Assembly: GCA_947478465.1 (NCBI GenBank)
Contig: CANJWH010000015.1
Span: 1-54,452, forward strand
DNA: 54,452 bases
Direction of reading: 5' to 3'
Origin: Bacteroidota bacterium
GTDB lineage: Bacteria > Bacteroidota > Bacteroidia > SXHM01
Made by a program: the position numbers and the translations under genes. The notes beneath the pieces are model-generated. The model did not search any database. It saw only the letters and a list, made by a program, of their open reading frames with translations, and was not told the DNA's origin. Of this stretch, positions 46,148-54,452 are shown in pieces; within the stretch, counting starts at the first letter, position 1; the number at the start of each line of letters is the position of its first letter.

Positions 46148-49003
46148 ATGAAAAGAATTTTAGCATTTGTTGTTGCCGTTATCTTCCTGGTATCGTGCAA
46201 TAATAACACTACTACCAAGTTCGGAACCAAGCTGGTAGAAGAAGTAAAAAAGAAAGGCGATGAAATCGTTATTCCTTATCAGAAATATGTGTTGCCTAAT
46301 GGTTTAACACTATTGGTTCACGAAGACCACAGTGACCCTATTGTACACGTAGATGTTACCTATCACGTAGGTTCATCACGCGAAGAATTAGGACGTTCAG
46401 GTTTTGCTCACTTCTTTGAACACATGATGTTCCAGGGTTCTGATCACGTTGCTGACGAACAACACTTTAAAATTGTATCAGAAGCAGGTGGTGAACTGAA
46501 CGGAACTACCAACAGCGACCGTACTAACTATTTTGAAACACTGCCTTCTAATCAGTTAGAAACTGCATTGTGGTTAGAAGCAGACCGTATGGGCTTTCTG
46601 TTAGATGCTGTTACTCAAAAGAAATTTGAAAACCAACGCGCAACCGTTAAAAACGAGCGCGGACAGAGTTATGATAACCGTCCTTATGGTTTGATAGGCG
46701 AGAAAGTTGCTCAGGCAATGTATCCTCAGGGTCATCCTTACTCATGGCCTGTTATCGGTTACTTAGCTGAATTAGACAGAGCTAATGTTGATGATCTGAA
46801 ACACTTTTTCCTGCGTTGGTACGGACCAAACAATGCTACCTTAACTGTTGCCGGTGATGTTGACCCTAAACAGGTAGTTGAATTGGTTGAAAAATATTAC
46901 GGACCAATTCCTGCAGGACCGGAAGTAAAACCAATGAAGGTTGAAAAAATTACCCTTCCTGAAGACCGTTATATTTCTTACGAAGATAATATCCGTTTCC
47001 CTTTAATTCAGTTTGCTTACCCAACTGTAGGAAACCGTAACCCTGACGAAGCTCCTCTGGATATTCTTGCCGACATTATGGGCGGAGGAAAAAATTCAAT
47101 CTTCTACGAGAACTTTGAAAAACCACAATTGGCTGTACAAGCTAATGTTTCACACCCTTGCATGGAACTTGCAGGAGAATTTCAATTAACTGTTCTTCCT
47201 TTTCCCGGAAAAACACTGGCTGAAATGGAAGCAGTTATCCGCAAATCAATTGATGAATTTGAAACACGCGAAATCAATGATGATGATTTGAACCGTACCA
47301 AAGCAATGATTGAAAATCAGCTGATACAACAATTGGCAAGCGTTGACGGAAAAGCAAGTCTTTTGGCAAGCTACCAGACTTTTACAGGTAACCCTAATTA
47401 CATTCAGGCAGAATTAAAACGTTATGCTGATGTTACCAAAGAAGATGTAAAACGTGTTTTCAATACCTATATTAAAGGACAAAAAGCGGTTATCCTGAGT
47501 GTTTATCCTAAAGGACAAAAACAACTGGCTGCTAAAGATGACAACTTTACACCAAAATTTGTTGACTCTACTTTTGTTCCTAATGATGAACAATACAAAG
47601 GCCTTGTTTACAACAAAGCAAAAGACCCTGAAGGATTTGACCGCAGCAAACAACCTGCAGCAGGAGCTAACCCTACTATTAAAGTTCCTGATTTCTGGAC
47701 TGAGAATTTTGACAATGGTTTAGCTGCTATTGGTGCAAAGAATGATGAAGTACCAACAGTAGCATTGCGTATTTCTATCCGCGCTGGTCACCGTTTTGAA
47801 GATGCTGCAAAATCAGGTATTGCTAATCTTACTGCTGATCTACTTGGCGAATCAACACAGAATTACACAGGCGAAGAAATTGCCAACAAACTGGAAGTAT
47901 TAGGAAGCAGCATTGATATTAATGCAGGTAATGAAGAAATTACTGTAAGCGTTTCATCATTGAAAAAGAATTTAGATAAAACATTAGAGTTGCTGGAAGA
48001 AAAACTAATGAAACCTAAATTCTCAATGGAAGATTTTAACCGTTTAAAGCAACAGCAGATGGAAGGAATTGCCAACCAGATTACTCAACCTACTGTTATT
48101 GCCGACAACAATTTCAAAGAAGCGCTTTACGGAAAAGGCCATATTATGAGCATACCAAATGCAGGTATACTTGAAACAGTTGGCTCTATTACATTGGATG
48201 ATGTGAAAGCTTATTACGAAAGCAAATTTTCTCCTTCTATTTCTAAATTGGTAGTAGTAGGTGATGTTGAGAAAGATGAAGTACTTGGCAAACTTGGTTT
48301 CCTGAAATCATGGGCTAAAAAAGATGTTCAGTTTGCCGAAGAAAAACCAACACCTGCTATAGAAAAAACCAAAATCATTCTGGTAAATAAACCAGGAGCT
48401 CCGCAAAGCGAAATCCGTATCGGATATATTGCAATGCCTTATGATGCAACCGGTGAATACTACAAATCATACATCATGAACTTCCCGCTTGGTATGGCAT
48501 TCAACAGCCGTATTAACCTTAATCTGCGTGAAGACAAAGGCTGGACTTATGGTGCACGCTCTTATTTTCAGGGAAGTAAATTTGCAGGTCCTTATATGGC
48601 TTCAGCAGGTGTTAAAGCAACCACTACCGACAGTTCTGTAGTTGAATTTATGAAAGAAATAAATAACTATGCTGCAAACGGTATTACTGATGCCGAGCTT
48701 GCTTTCACCAAGAGTTCAATCGGACAAAGTGACGCACGCAAATACGAAACCTCTTTGCAAAAAGCCGGTTTCCTGCAACGTATACTGGATTACAATCTTG
48801 ACAAAAATTTTGTGGATGAGCAAAATAAAATTCTTGCAAACATTACTAAAGCCGACATTGATGCATTGGCAAAATCTAAATTACCTTCTGATAAAATGGT
48901 GATGGTAATTGTTGGTGATAAAGATCTTGTTTATCCGGGATTATCTAAACTTGGTTACGAGATTGAAGTGCGTAACATGGCACTGGATATGACGAAGAAA
49001 TAA
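46148..49003 (+). CDS. M16 (pitrilysin-like) metallopeptidase lipoprotein, two-repeat form
   Basis: The 951-residue lipoprotein (signal to FLVSC, Cys at residue 17) has the duplicated M16 architecture. The N-terminal half holds the inverted zinc motif HFFEH (residues 88-92) and a downstream Glu in NERGQSYDNR. The C-terminal half is the catalytically silent partner, with an R/Y-type pair in NLREDKGWTYGARSYF. M16 peptidases clamp and cut short or unfolded peptides. Zinc and catalytic residues are intact. Its anchor suggests periplasm or outer membrane. It has its own promoter and a strong terminator. Confidence 0.95.
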   Translation: MKRILAFVVAVIFLVSCNNNTTTKFGTKLVEEVKKKGDEIVIPYQKYVLPNGLTLLVHEDHSDPIVHVDVTYHVGSSREELGRSGFAHFFEHMMFQGSDHVADEQHFKIVSEAGGELNGTTNSDRTNYFETLPSNQLETALWLEADRMGFLLDAVTQKKFENQRATVKNERGQSYDNRPYGLIGEKVAQAMYPQGHPYSWPVIGYLAELDRANVDDLKHFFLRWYGPNNATLTVAGDVDPKQVVELVEKYYGPIPAGPEVKPMKVEKITLPEDRYISYEDNIRFPLIQFAYPTVGNRNPDEAPLDILADIMGGGKNSIFYENFEKPQLAVQANVSHPCMELAGEFQLTVLPFPGKTLAEMEAVIRKSIDEFETREINDDDLNRTKAMIENQLIQQLASVDGKASLLASYQTFTGNPNYIQAELKRYADVTKEDVKRVFNTYIKGQKAVILSVYPKGQKQLAAKDDNFTPKFVDSTFVPNDEQYKGLVYNKAKDPEGFDRSKQPAAGANPTIKVPDFWTENFDNGLAAIGAKNDEVPTVALRISIRAGHRFEDAAKSGIANLTADLLGESTQNYTGEEIANKLEVLGSSIDINAGNEEITVSVSSLKKNLDKTLELLEEKLMKPKFSMEDFNRLKQQQMEGIANQITQPTVIADNNFKEALYGKGHIMSIPNAGILETVGSITLDDVKAYYESKFSPSISKLVVVGDVEKDEVLGKLGFLKSWAKKDVQFAEEKPTPAIEKTKIILVNKPGAPQSEIRIGYIAMPYDATGEYYKSYIMNFPLGMAFNSRINLNLREDKGWTYGARSYFQGSKFAGPYMASAGVKATTTDSSVVEFMKEINNYAANGITDAELAFTKSSIGQSDARKYETSLQKAGFLQRILDYNLDKNFVDEQNKILANITKADIDALAKSKLPSDKMVMVIVGDKDLVYPGLSKLGYEIEVRNMALDMTKK

Positions 49004-49026
49004 TTTAATCCGAAACAAAAGAAACA

Positions 49027-49056
49027 AGCCCTGCCGATAAACGGTGGGGCTTTTTT
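49027..49056 (+). terminator. Rho-independent terminator after the M16 peptidase gene
   Basis: The stem AGCCCTGCCG/CGGTGGGGCT has two G-T pairs, a 5-base loop and a run of six T residues. Confidence 0.85.
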
Positions 49057-49137
49057 GTTGAAAAGTTTTCAATTACTCAACCCTTGCTTTATATAGTTTT
49101 GTTTCCCTCAAAAAACGTTAAACCTTTTTATAAAATC

Positions 49138-49962
49138 ATGAAGAAAATTATTGCATCGCTTTTTTGTTCCTTTCTTGCTGTTTCTGCTTTTGCATTAAAC
49201 CCTGTTCGCGAATACTCGGTAACTCCTGATGAGTATGGTATAGAATACGAAGAAATGAAAATAACCACTGAAGATGGTGTTAGCCTTAATGCATGGTGGT
49301 TTAAACCTCAAAATGTAACCGGCAAAAAAGCCATCATAATAGCTGATGACGGGGATGGAAACATGGCTGATAATATTGAAATTATTACCAAATTTACTTC
49401 ATTAGGATATCACGTATTGGCATTTGATTACCGCGGTTATGGTAAAAGCGATGATTTTAAAATAAATCCAAAAATGATTTGCTATCCGCAATTTGAAAAA
49501 GATGTAAAAGCAGTTATGGATCATGTGAAAAAAAATCATGCAAGCATGTCAAGCAATCTGTATGGAAAAGGAATTGGCGCTTCATTATTATTAGCTGCTG
49601 CTGCAAACAGAACCGATGTCCGTAAAGTAATTGCTGATACTCCTTTCCTGAAATTAGAAACGTATAAAGCTGCTGTAAAAGCTAAAAGAAGTGAGGATTT
49701 AATTGTTCCCATCGGCTACAACAAATTCTTCATGGAACCATTTTTTGCACTGACTGAAAAAGGCTCGCACCTGTATGGTATTCTTCTAATTTCAGGAGAA
49801 AAAGATGATGTGATTACTCCTGACGATATGAAAGAACTTTCTAAGCTTCAGAAAAATATTACCCAATATAAAATGATAAAGGGTGTAGGCGCTGCAGATA
49901 CTTACAATGCAGATAAAGATGCTTATTTCGGAATATTACAAACTTTTTTAGAGTCGAAGTAA
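49138..49962 (+). CDS. Exported alpha/beta-hydrolase-fold protein lacking the catalytic Ser and His
   Basis: The protein has 274 residues from ATG 49138 (an upstream ATG at 49084 is less likely). A signal peptide (MKKIIASLFCSFLAVSAFA) leads to a full alpha/beta hydrolase fold, with LAFDYRGYGKSDDF and strand ISGEKDDVITP (Asp retained). The nucleophile elbow, normally GxSxG, reads YGKGIGAS, with Gly145 replacing Ser. The catalytic His region reads GVGAADTYN with no His. The oxyanion HG motif is replaced by ADDGDGN. It is therefore probably a binding or structural protein, not an esterase. The family is the dienelactone-hydrolase/BAAT-like type. Confidence 0.85.
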   Translation: MKKIIASLFCSFLAVSAFALNPVREYSVTPDEYGIEYEEMKITTEDGVSLNAWWFKPQNVTGKKAIIIADDGDGNMADNIEIITKFTSLGYHVLAFDYRGYGKSDDFKINPKMICYPQFEKDVKAVMDHVKKNHASMSSNLYGKGIGASLLLAAAANRTDVRKVIADTPFLKLETYKAAVKAKRSEDLIVPIGYNKFFMEPFFALTEKGSHLYGILLISGEKDDVITPDDMKELSKLQKNITQYKMIKGVGAADTYNADKDAYFGILQTFLESK

Positions 49963-49965
49963 TTT

Positions 49966-50286
49966 TTACTCTTCTGATTTTTTCTTCCTTTCAAGGTATT
50001 CTGAATCATCAAGAATTGAAGACGGGATAGTGGTCTCTGGTTTTATGTCTGCCAGTAATACTAATCCTCTGCGTCCAAGGTAATAAACCATAAAGGCCAT
50101 AAAAAGGTAGGTGATTACACCGAACAGCGTGTCTTTTAAAGTATCGACTTTACAAGGCGAAGTAAGGCAAGTATATAGTAGCACAAAGTAACCAAGTGCC
50201 TGAACATAGGTAACAAAAATGGAAGCAACCAAAACGCCTGCAACCAGCAAGAAGAATATTCCGAAGAGTTTTTTAATCCAAATCAT
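49966..50286 (-). CDS. Small membrane protein
   Basis: The protein has 106 residues from ATG 50286 (MIWIKKLFGIFFLLVAGVLV). The alternative ATG at 50301 lies in palindromic repeat A and is rejected. Two or three helices (FFLLVAGVLVASIFV, YFVLLYT, LFGVITYLFMAFMVYYLG) are followed by a charged C-terminal tail (LDDSEYLERKKKSEE). No family is recognised. It lies downstream of the repeat and of the DUF4412 gene. Confidence 0.72.
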   Translation of the reverse strand: MIWIKKLFGIFFLLVAGVLVASIFVTYVQALGYFVLLYTCLTSPCKVDTLKDTLFGVITYLFMAFMVYYLGRRGLVLLADIKPETTIPSSILDDSEYLERKKKSEE

Positions 50287-50296
50287 TTTACACAAT

Positions 50297-50356
50297 GTCA
50301 TGCTGAACTTGTTTCAGCATCTTCCTTTTAAGACCCTGAAACAAGTTCAGAGTGAC
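50297..50356. repeat. Dispersed palindromic repeat, family A, short form (60 bp)
   Basis: The two terminal arms of the 95-base form, GTCATGCTGAACTTGTTTCA and the complement of GTCACTCTGAACTTGTTTCA, face each other across an 8-base loop. The central block is missing. It lies between the small membrane protein and the DUF4412 gene, which are on the same strand. Confidence 0.9.
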
Positions 50357-50364
50357 GAAAAAGA

Positions 50365-50997
50365 TTAGTTCTCCATCTGCATATAACTTATAGGAACAAC
50401 AAACAGGCTGTTGTCTAACTTTTTCTCAGCTATCTGAATTACTTCCAGTCTTCCTTTTTCGTTACGTTGAGCATCACGTTCAACAGCATCAACAGGGAAA
50501 TAACCCTCGCGCTCCGGAATGGATAGATAATATGTTGCAAAGCGGTCTTTGCGACCTAACACACCAAGCAAGGGAAGAAAGAAATCATACTTGCCTTTAG
50601 TTACCCAGTAACTGATTTCAGTATTCTCGCTCTCTTTTTTAACTCGCCACTGTTCGCAATCGTATCCGCCAATAAAACGGTGGTTACCTGAACGGATTAT
50701 TTTAGGTGAGCCGGCAACGCGTTCAGTAGTTTTTGATTCACGTTTCATATACAATTTACGTTCATGGCTGAGAGCCAGTATTTCTTTAGAACTAAGGTTG
50801 ACTAAAAGTGTAGCTATTACATTTTTTCCATCTTCACTTTTTTCATCAATGCGCACCATATTATCTTTTACAGAGTAGCTGTAATAAACCTTTTCAACAC
50901 CGTTAGTTTTACGGAAATCAATAACACCTTCAAACGATTGCGCGAAAGAAGGGAGCATAAAACCAACTAAAAGAAAACTGAGAAAAGGTTTTTTCAT
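50365..50997 (-). CDS. Exported DUF4412-domain protein
   Basis: The 210-residue protein has a signal peptide (MKKPFLSFLLVGFMLPSFAQ). The mature part is the DUF4412 beta domain: FEGVIDFRKTNG, MVRIDEKSEDGKNVIATLLVNLSSKEILALSHERKLYM, then GYDCEQWRVKKESENTEISYWVT. The family is frequent in Bacteroidota envelopes but its function is unknown. The following repeat A copy and membrane gene are on the same strand. Confidence 0.85.
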   Translation of the reverse strand: MKKPFLSFLLVGFMLPSFAQSFEGVIDFRKTNGVEKVYYSYSVKDNMVRIDEKSEDGKNVIATLLVNLSSKEILALSHERKLYMKRESKTTERVAGSPKIIRSGNHRFIGGYDCEQWRVKKESENTEISYWVTKGKYDFFLPLLGVLGRKDRFATYYLSIPEREGYFPVDAVERDAQRNEKGRLEVIQIAEKKLDNSLFVVPISYMQMEN

Positions 50998-51123
50998 GGG
51001 GTGCTTATATAAAATTATACGCGCATTTAAACAGTATTAAATAGCAAAGGGTTACATTATCGATGAAAAAACATCTTTGATGGCATTTATAGAGCAGATG
51101 ACAGGGCATCTTTATGCTCTAAA

Positions 51124-52224
51124 CTAAAACCAAGCGGTAATATTTGCAACCAGCATTATGCTTTGATTGATTGCTTCAGAATTTTGATTGTTGTATATTT
51201 TCTCTGTGGCATTAAAATACCTGCCTTCAAAACGGACAAGTGCATGCTCATCAATATGAAAGCAGGCAGAAAGTCCGCCACTGAAAATACTGCTACCGGG
51301 AACATTATTTACAGGAACAATCATTACCTGATCAGGATCAGAAAAATATTCGGCTCTTGCTGAAAGTGAAAAAAGTTGATGAAAACGATAGCGTGCTATA
51401 AAATTTGCCTGCCACCAAATGTTACTGCTTTTGTCGGCATAGTTTTGCAAACCTATATATGCACAAGAGGTAGCCGAGAATTTGTTGCGGTTATAAATCC
51501 AATATACATCGGTAAAATAGCGCATACGTTTAGTATCAACTGAATTATTCCGTTCGTTGCCAACATAGGTATTCCAGTTTACAAGCAAATTGTTGTTTAT
51601 TTTATATTCAAGCTGAGTGCCTCCTGAGCCTGCATATTGCTCTGTTGCTATCTTCTGCCATCCGTTAAGTCCATAGAGATAGAGTGTTAATTTATTGTTC
51701 AGGGGTAATGTTAATTTAACACCTGATAAATAATAGGGAACATATTCAGCAGAAAGCGAGCGTGAATACATAAGGTGGTCCTTTGAAATTGCACTTTCAT
51801 TTGTGTAAGGCGAACCTAAAACTCCGGCATCAAGCCAGATGCCTCTTTTTTGGCTGAGACAAACTCCTGCATTTGCTTCTACTAAGTTACGCAGTCCGGC
51901 TGGTTCATTTGCATAATTGGCTGCCATATAAGTTCCGAAGCCCGGTGCAAGATGTAAACGAACTCTATTGCCATTATAATGCAGATGAATAAGAGCCAGA
52001 TTAATATTAACTTCTTTTCTGCGTGCAGATGAAACAAAGTATGGTCTGTTTCCTGATTTGTATTCGTTAACATCAGCACCAAAATAAGCATCAACATATG
52101 CGCCTATTGTAATTTTGCCAAGATGAACCGATGCCGATGTGTCAAGCATGGCAGGGTTAACGACCTGAGCTGTGGTGCTGTTAAAAACAGTAAGAATAAT
52201 TCCGAAAAGGAATACTTTTTTCAA
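51124..52224 (-). CDS. Outer membrane beta-barrel porin, OmpL/BBP2-like
   Basis: The protein has 366 residues from a TTG start at 52224, giving a good signal peptide (LKKVFLFGIILTVFNSTTAQ). The ATG at 52305 would place unusual sequence before the signal, overlap the next gene by 32 bases and run through the promoter box at 52245-52252. The mature protein is the Bacteroidota OmpL-like barrel (DUF1597/BBP2): KITIGAYVDAYFGADVN, then alternating strands ending in the aromatic C-terminus IMLVANITAWF. It probably forms a pore or channel in the outer membrane. The substrate is unknown. Confidence 0.85.
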   Translation of the reverse strand: MKKVFLFGIILTVFNSTTAQVVNPAMLDTSASVHLGKITIGAYVDAYFGADVNEYKSGNRPYFVSSARRKEVNINLALIHLHYNGNRVRLHLAPGFGTYMAANYANEPAGLRNLVEANAGVCLSQKRGIWLDAGVLGSPYTNESAISKDHLMYSRSLSAEYVPYYLSGVKLTLPLNNKLTLYLYGLNGWQKIATEQYAGSGGTQLEYKINNNLLVNWNTYVGNERNNSVDTKRMRYFTDVYWIYNRNKFSATSCAYIGLQNYADKSSNIWWQANFIARYRFHQLFSLSARAEYFSDPDQVMIVPVNNVPGSSIFSGGLSACFHIDEHALVRFEGRYFNATEKIYNNQNSEAINQSIMLVANITAWF

Positions 52225-52244
52225 TGCAAATGAAAATGATGCAG

Positions 52245-52252
52245 CAAAAGTA
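52245..52252 (-). promoter_or_regulatory. Candidate -7 promoter element for the OmpL-like porin
   Basis: Read on the minus strand, TACTTTTG fits TAnnTTTG. It lies 20 bases before the TTG start at 52224. A TTG sits 15 bases upstream, slightly short of consensus spacing. Confidence 0.4.
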
Positions 52253-52273
52253 GAACTATTAATCAGACAATTT

Positions 52274-52657
52274 TTACTGCTTGGAACCGCTGAATTGTTC
52301 TGCACTGTTGTTATAGTTATAAGCTATGGTAATGGGACTGTGGCTCATATCAAACGTCAGCTGATTGGTAGTGCATACTACACAGGTAACGGAGGTAGAA
52401 GAAGGTTTCATAACATCCTGTTCCCAGGTTGATGCCTCACTGCCCTGCGGTGTTATTCTTACGCGTGTGCTGCTTACTTTACTCACTGTTACAACGTAAC
52501 TTGCATTTTGATAAGATGGTGAAACCACATTGATGCTTCCGATGTAGGTTCCTGAGATGCCATCTGTTAAATCTGGAATAACATCATTGTTGTTGCACGA
52601 TGTGTTTAGAATGCTGATAACAAAAACAAGAGCCAGAAGTTTGTTGAAGTTTTTCAT
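52274..52657 (-). CDS. Small lipoprotein
   Basis: The 127-residue lipoprotein has lipobox NTSC (Cys21). The mature domain is a small beta-barrel-like lipocalin type: ISGTYIGSINVVS, then VTVSKVSSTRVRITPQGSEAS and PITIAYNYNNS. A CVVC pair is present (residues near 91-94) and may form a disulfide. No enzyme motif is visible. It follows the 53283-52753 lipoprotein on the same strand. Confidence 0.8.
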   Translation of the reverse strand: MKNFNKLLALVFVISILNTSCNNNDVIPDLTDGISGTYIGSINVVSPSYQNASYVVTVSKVSSTRVRITPQGSEASTWEQDVMKPSSTSVTCVVCTTNQLTFDMSHSPITIAYNYNNSAEQFSGSKQ

Positions 52658-52752
52658 AAAATGGTAATAGAATAGATTGTGTAAATATATTTTAAAATAT
52701 AATTTCTAAACTGTCTTTTTGAATATCAGATTATTTAAAAAACCTTAATTAT

Positions 52753-53283
52753 TTATTCAACTATGATACTATCATTTTCTTTGCGTGCCGAATAGCCTAT
52801 AGTTTTATACGGTTTTGTTGCGTATTGATCTTTATAAACTTCTACAACATAGTTTAAACGGGGATAATGAATTCGCTCGGTTGAAGTGCCTTTTTCAAAA
52901 TTATCAGCAATGGAACGAGGAAAATTTCTTTCATTATTCTGATAATGTGATTTTACCAGTTCTTTTATCCTGTCAGGGTTTGCTGAAAGAGTTTCAGGCA
53001 GTAACTCTTCCTGCATTAAAATGGGTTCACCATTTAATTTGGCATCGGAAACAATTTCACCCATCCTTATCTGAACTTGTTTGCTCACAGATTTAGGCTT
53101 TTGCTTCACTACAGGTTTTTCAACTTTAACAACAGCGGGTTTAATAGTATCTATTGATACTGCTATTGGTATAGCAGCAGAAGGCACACCTTTACCTGAT
53201 GATGCAGGAGTCTGCTCAGTGTTGCTGTTGCTACAGGCTAAAACAAAAAATGAAAAGCATAATAACACCAGATGTGGCTTCAT
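52753..53283 (-). CDS. Lipoprotein of unknown function
   Basis: The 176-residue lipoprotein (FFVLAC, Cys at residue 17) has a Pro/Val/Lys-rich linker (IDTIKPAVVKVEKPVVKQKPK) that may span the periplasm or the peptidoglycan. The C-terminal ~100 residues are a small soluble domain with charged helices (ILMQEELLPETLSANPDRIKELVKSHYQNNERNFPRS). No family is recognised. Its start immediately follows the DUF3817 stop, so the two are translationally adjacent. Confidence 0.75.
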   Translation of the reverse strand: MKPHLVLLCFSFFVLACSNSNTEQTPASSGKGVPSAAIPIAVSIDTIKPAVVKVEKPVVKQKPKSVSKQVQIRMGEIVSDAKLNGEPILMQEELLPETLSANPDRIKELVKSHYQNNERNFPRSIADNFEKGTSTERIHYPRLNYVVEVYKDQYATKPYKTIGYSARKENDSIIVE

Positions 53284-53589
53284 CTATTGAATATTTTTCA
53301 GAATGGTATGGTCAATATAAAATGTTCCAAAAGGTATGAAAGAAGCCAGTAAAACTTTCCAGGTGGTTTGGGTAAACTTCCATTTGTGTTCTGCTGCCAG
53401 ACTAAAAGCATAGGCAACATAAAATAAAAATAAAAGACCATGAACAGGGCCAATAGATTTTACCAATGCAGGATTGCCCGACATGTATTTAAGAGGAACG
53501 CCAATAAACATTAAGGCAATTAGCGAAACGCCTTCGAGAAAGGCAAGTATTCTGAAGCGTCCGGTGTTGGTTTTTAAAAGGGATTTCAT
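53284..53589 (-). CDS. DUF3817 membrane protein
   Basis: The 101-residue protein has three helices. The family motifs are RILAFLEGVSLIALMFIGVPLKYMSGNP, VKSIGPVHGLLFLFYVAYAF and IPFGTFYIDHTIL. DUF3817 members are small inner-membrane proteins of unknown function. It is adjacent to the lipoprotein downstream (no gap) and 18 bases after the pentapeptide gene stop. Confidence 0.9.
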   Translation of the reverse strand: MKSLLKTNTGRFRILAFLEGVSLIALMFIGVPLKYMSGNPALVKSIGPVHGLLFLFYVAYAFSLAAEHKWKFTQTTWKVLLASFIPFGTFYIDHTILKNIQ

Positions 53590-53607
53590 TTAAGTTTATA
53601 TTTATTA

Positions 53608-54177
53608 TCAGCGTTCAATTTCAATATCGTATTTATTCAAAAGTCCTGCTACACCTGAGAGAGAGAAGCGTGCTTTTTTTATTTTGTTGCTTTCAGGGTT
53701 GATGGTATAATTATAAGCTGAGCGGAAATCTGTTTTTTCTAACAAGGTGTTTTCAAACTTTGCATTCATCAAATCACAATTGTCAAAAATAGCACTTGTT
53801 AATTCACACTGGGTAAAATCAACTTCGTGCAGCTGTGTGTTTTTAAAAATGGTTTTCTTGATTTTTGTTTTGTAAAATGATGAATGACTAAGGTTGCAGG
53901 TGTCAAAGCTAACGCTTAATCCAAACTCATTACATTTATCAAAGTGCAGGCCAAGCATTTTGCAATCTTTAAATGTTACATCGCGTAAGGTTGTTCTCAT
54001 CAGTTTGGCAAGACTCAGATTACAAGCTATAAACTTACAGTCAATAAACTTTACATCAGTAAGGTCGGCATTGGAGAATTCGCAGTTTTTAAATACGCAG
54101 TTTTCGTACTCGCCTTTGTTAAGTGGAGTTGTGGTGAAGTTTTGTTTATCAAAGGTTTTATCTTGCTGATATTCCAT
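53608..54177 (-). CDS. Pentapeptide-repeat protein
   Basis: The 189-residue protein is nearly all pentapeptide repeats of the A(D/N)LxX/CxFxx form, such as CVFKNCEFSNADLTDVKFIDCKF, and forms a right-handed quadrilateral beta-helix. A helical tail (SLSGVAGLLNKYDIEIER) closes it. The shape resembles Qnr/McbG DNA-gyrase-protecting proteins, but no specific resistance role can be claimed from sequence alone. It is cytoplasmic (no signal) and heads the minus-strand run with DUF3817. Confidence 0.92.
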   Translation of the reverse strand: MEYQQDKTFDKQNFTTTPLNKGEYENCVFKNCEFSNADLTDVKFIDCKFIACNLSLAKLMRTTLRDVTFKDCKMLGLHFDKCNEFGLSVSFDTCNLSHSSFYKTKIKKTIFKNTQLHEVDFTQCELTSAIFDNCDLMNAKFENTLLEKTDFRSAYNYTINPESNKIKKARFSLSGVAGLLNKYDIEIER

Positions 54178-54222
54178 TAGCGGAAAAGAGAATGCTGTGA
54201 AGATTAATGTACGGCAGCTTTG

Positions 54223-54452
54223 CTACTTTTTTATATAGTTAATACTAATCTCGGGCTCGTAATTAATAGGTCCGAAGAGAATGAGAAAGCGTGTTTTCCA
54301 GTTTTTGTTCATCCGCAATTCATAAATAATACGGGCAGTGCCTCCAAAAATAACACGCAGCGGGTTCATGTAAATAGCAGGATTATTAGTCCAGCCGATT
54401 GCAGGAGGCTGAACAGGAGGATCTACAAACGTTCCGAAAATGCGGTCCCATA
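54223..54452 (-). CDS. Fatty acid hydroxylase/sterol desaturase family protein, C-terminal part only
   Basis: About 76 residues are visible from the right edge to the TAG at 54223. WDRIFGTFVDPP is the post-histidine motif shared with the AGMO-like gene at 31402-32622, followed by GWTNNPAIYMNP and the C-terminal ILFGPINYEPEISINYIKK. The His clusters lie beyond the window. It probably ends the same kind of diiron membrane hydroxylase. It is 45 bases before the pentapeptide gene on the same strand. Confidence 0.75.
   Translation of the reverse strand, partial: WDRIFGTFVDPPVQPPAIGWTNNPAIYMNPLRVIFGGTARIIYELRMNKNWKTRFLILFGPINYEPEISINYIKK

Noticed and set aside
50287-50301. Upstream ATG of the small membrane protein
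   Set aside because: It lies in the arm of palindromic repeat A; the next Met at 50286 directly precedes the membrane helix.
53608-54177. Qnr-type quinolone resistance gene
   Set aside because: Pentapeptide repeats alone do not show gyrase binding, and the dimer helices and loops diagnostic of Qnr are not recognisable.

Overview
The window is chromosomal DNA of a Bacteroidota bacterium, probably a free-living or environmental one. The evidence is low GC, four proteins with type IX secretion (T9SS) C-terminal sorting domains, many short lipoproteins, promoter-like TAnnTTTG boxes, weak ribosome binding sites, and Bacteroidota families such as DUF4292, DUF4412 and an OmpL/BBP2-type barrel. No phage, plasmid, IS transposase, CRISPR array or recognisable defence system is seen. 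Species is not inferred.

Layout. 1-4956: a truncated M1 aminopeptidase, then frr, recJ and a small exported protein on +, facing a UbiA prenyltransferase-maf pair on -. 4981-12531: an OmpH/Skp-like chaperone, a secreted PHB-depolymerase-type esterase, and a 1877-residue T9SS surface protein built around eleven ~90-residue Ig-like repeats. 12663-16240: msrC plus a hydrolase on -, divergent from a thioesterase, a glycosyltransferase and a YdjM-like membrane protein. 16248-25231: pbpC, an alpha-2-macroglobulin and an active-site-intact M23 peptidase. 25370-29854: T9SS cargo, a hydrolase, tRNA-Gln, a PI-PLC-like lipoprotein and a small lipoprotein. 29904-34608: glpK, an alkylglycerol-monooxygenase-like protein and an EEP-family protein in one operon, divergent from a monoacylglycerol-lipase-like gene. 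34616-39628: an rRNA pseudouridine synthase, then DUF177-rpmF-fabH-accB-accC. 39710-41488: phosphonoacetate hydrolase with a PhnZ-like oxygenase. 41579-44179: DUF4292-envC-tatA and a 57-residue orphan. 44347-49962: two membrane proteins, a full-length M16 peptidase and a dead alpha/beta hydrolase. 49966-54452: small envelope proteins, an OmpL-like barrel, lipoproteins, DUF3817, a pentapeptide-repeat protein and the end of a second fatty acid hydroxylase/sterol desaturase.

How the genes fit together. Much of the window concerns the envelope: peptidoglycan synthesis and hydrolysis (pbpC, M23, EnvC), defence against foreign proteases (A2M), fatty acid supply (fabH, accB, accC), surface display by T9SS, and lipid turnover. 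The two most suggestive metabolic units are the PhnA/PhnZ-like pair (phosphonate catabolism) and the AGMO-like/GlpK operon (possible ether-lipid glycerol salvage).

Three families of short palindromic repeats lie between genes. Two have been absorbed into coding sequence: one forms the N-terminus of Maf, and one supplies the C-terminus and stop codon of a hydrolase. No intergenic stretch exceeds about 300 bases without a feature.
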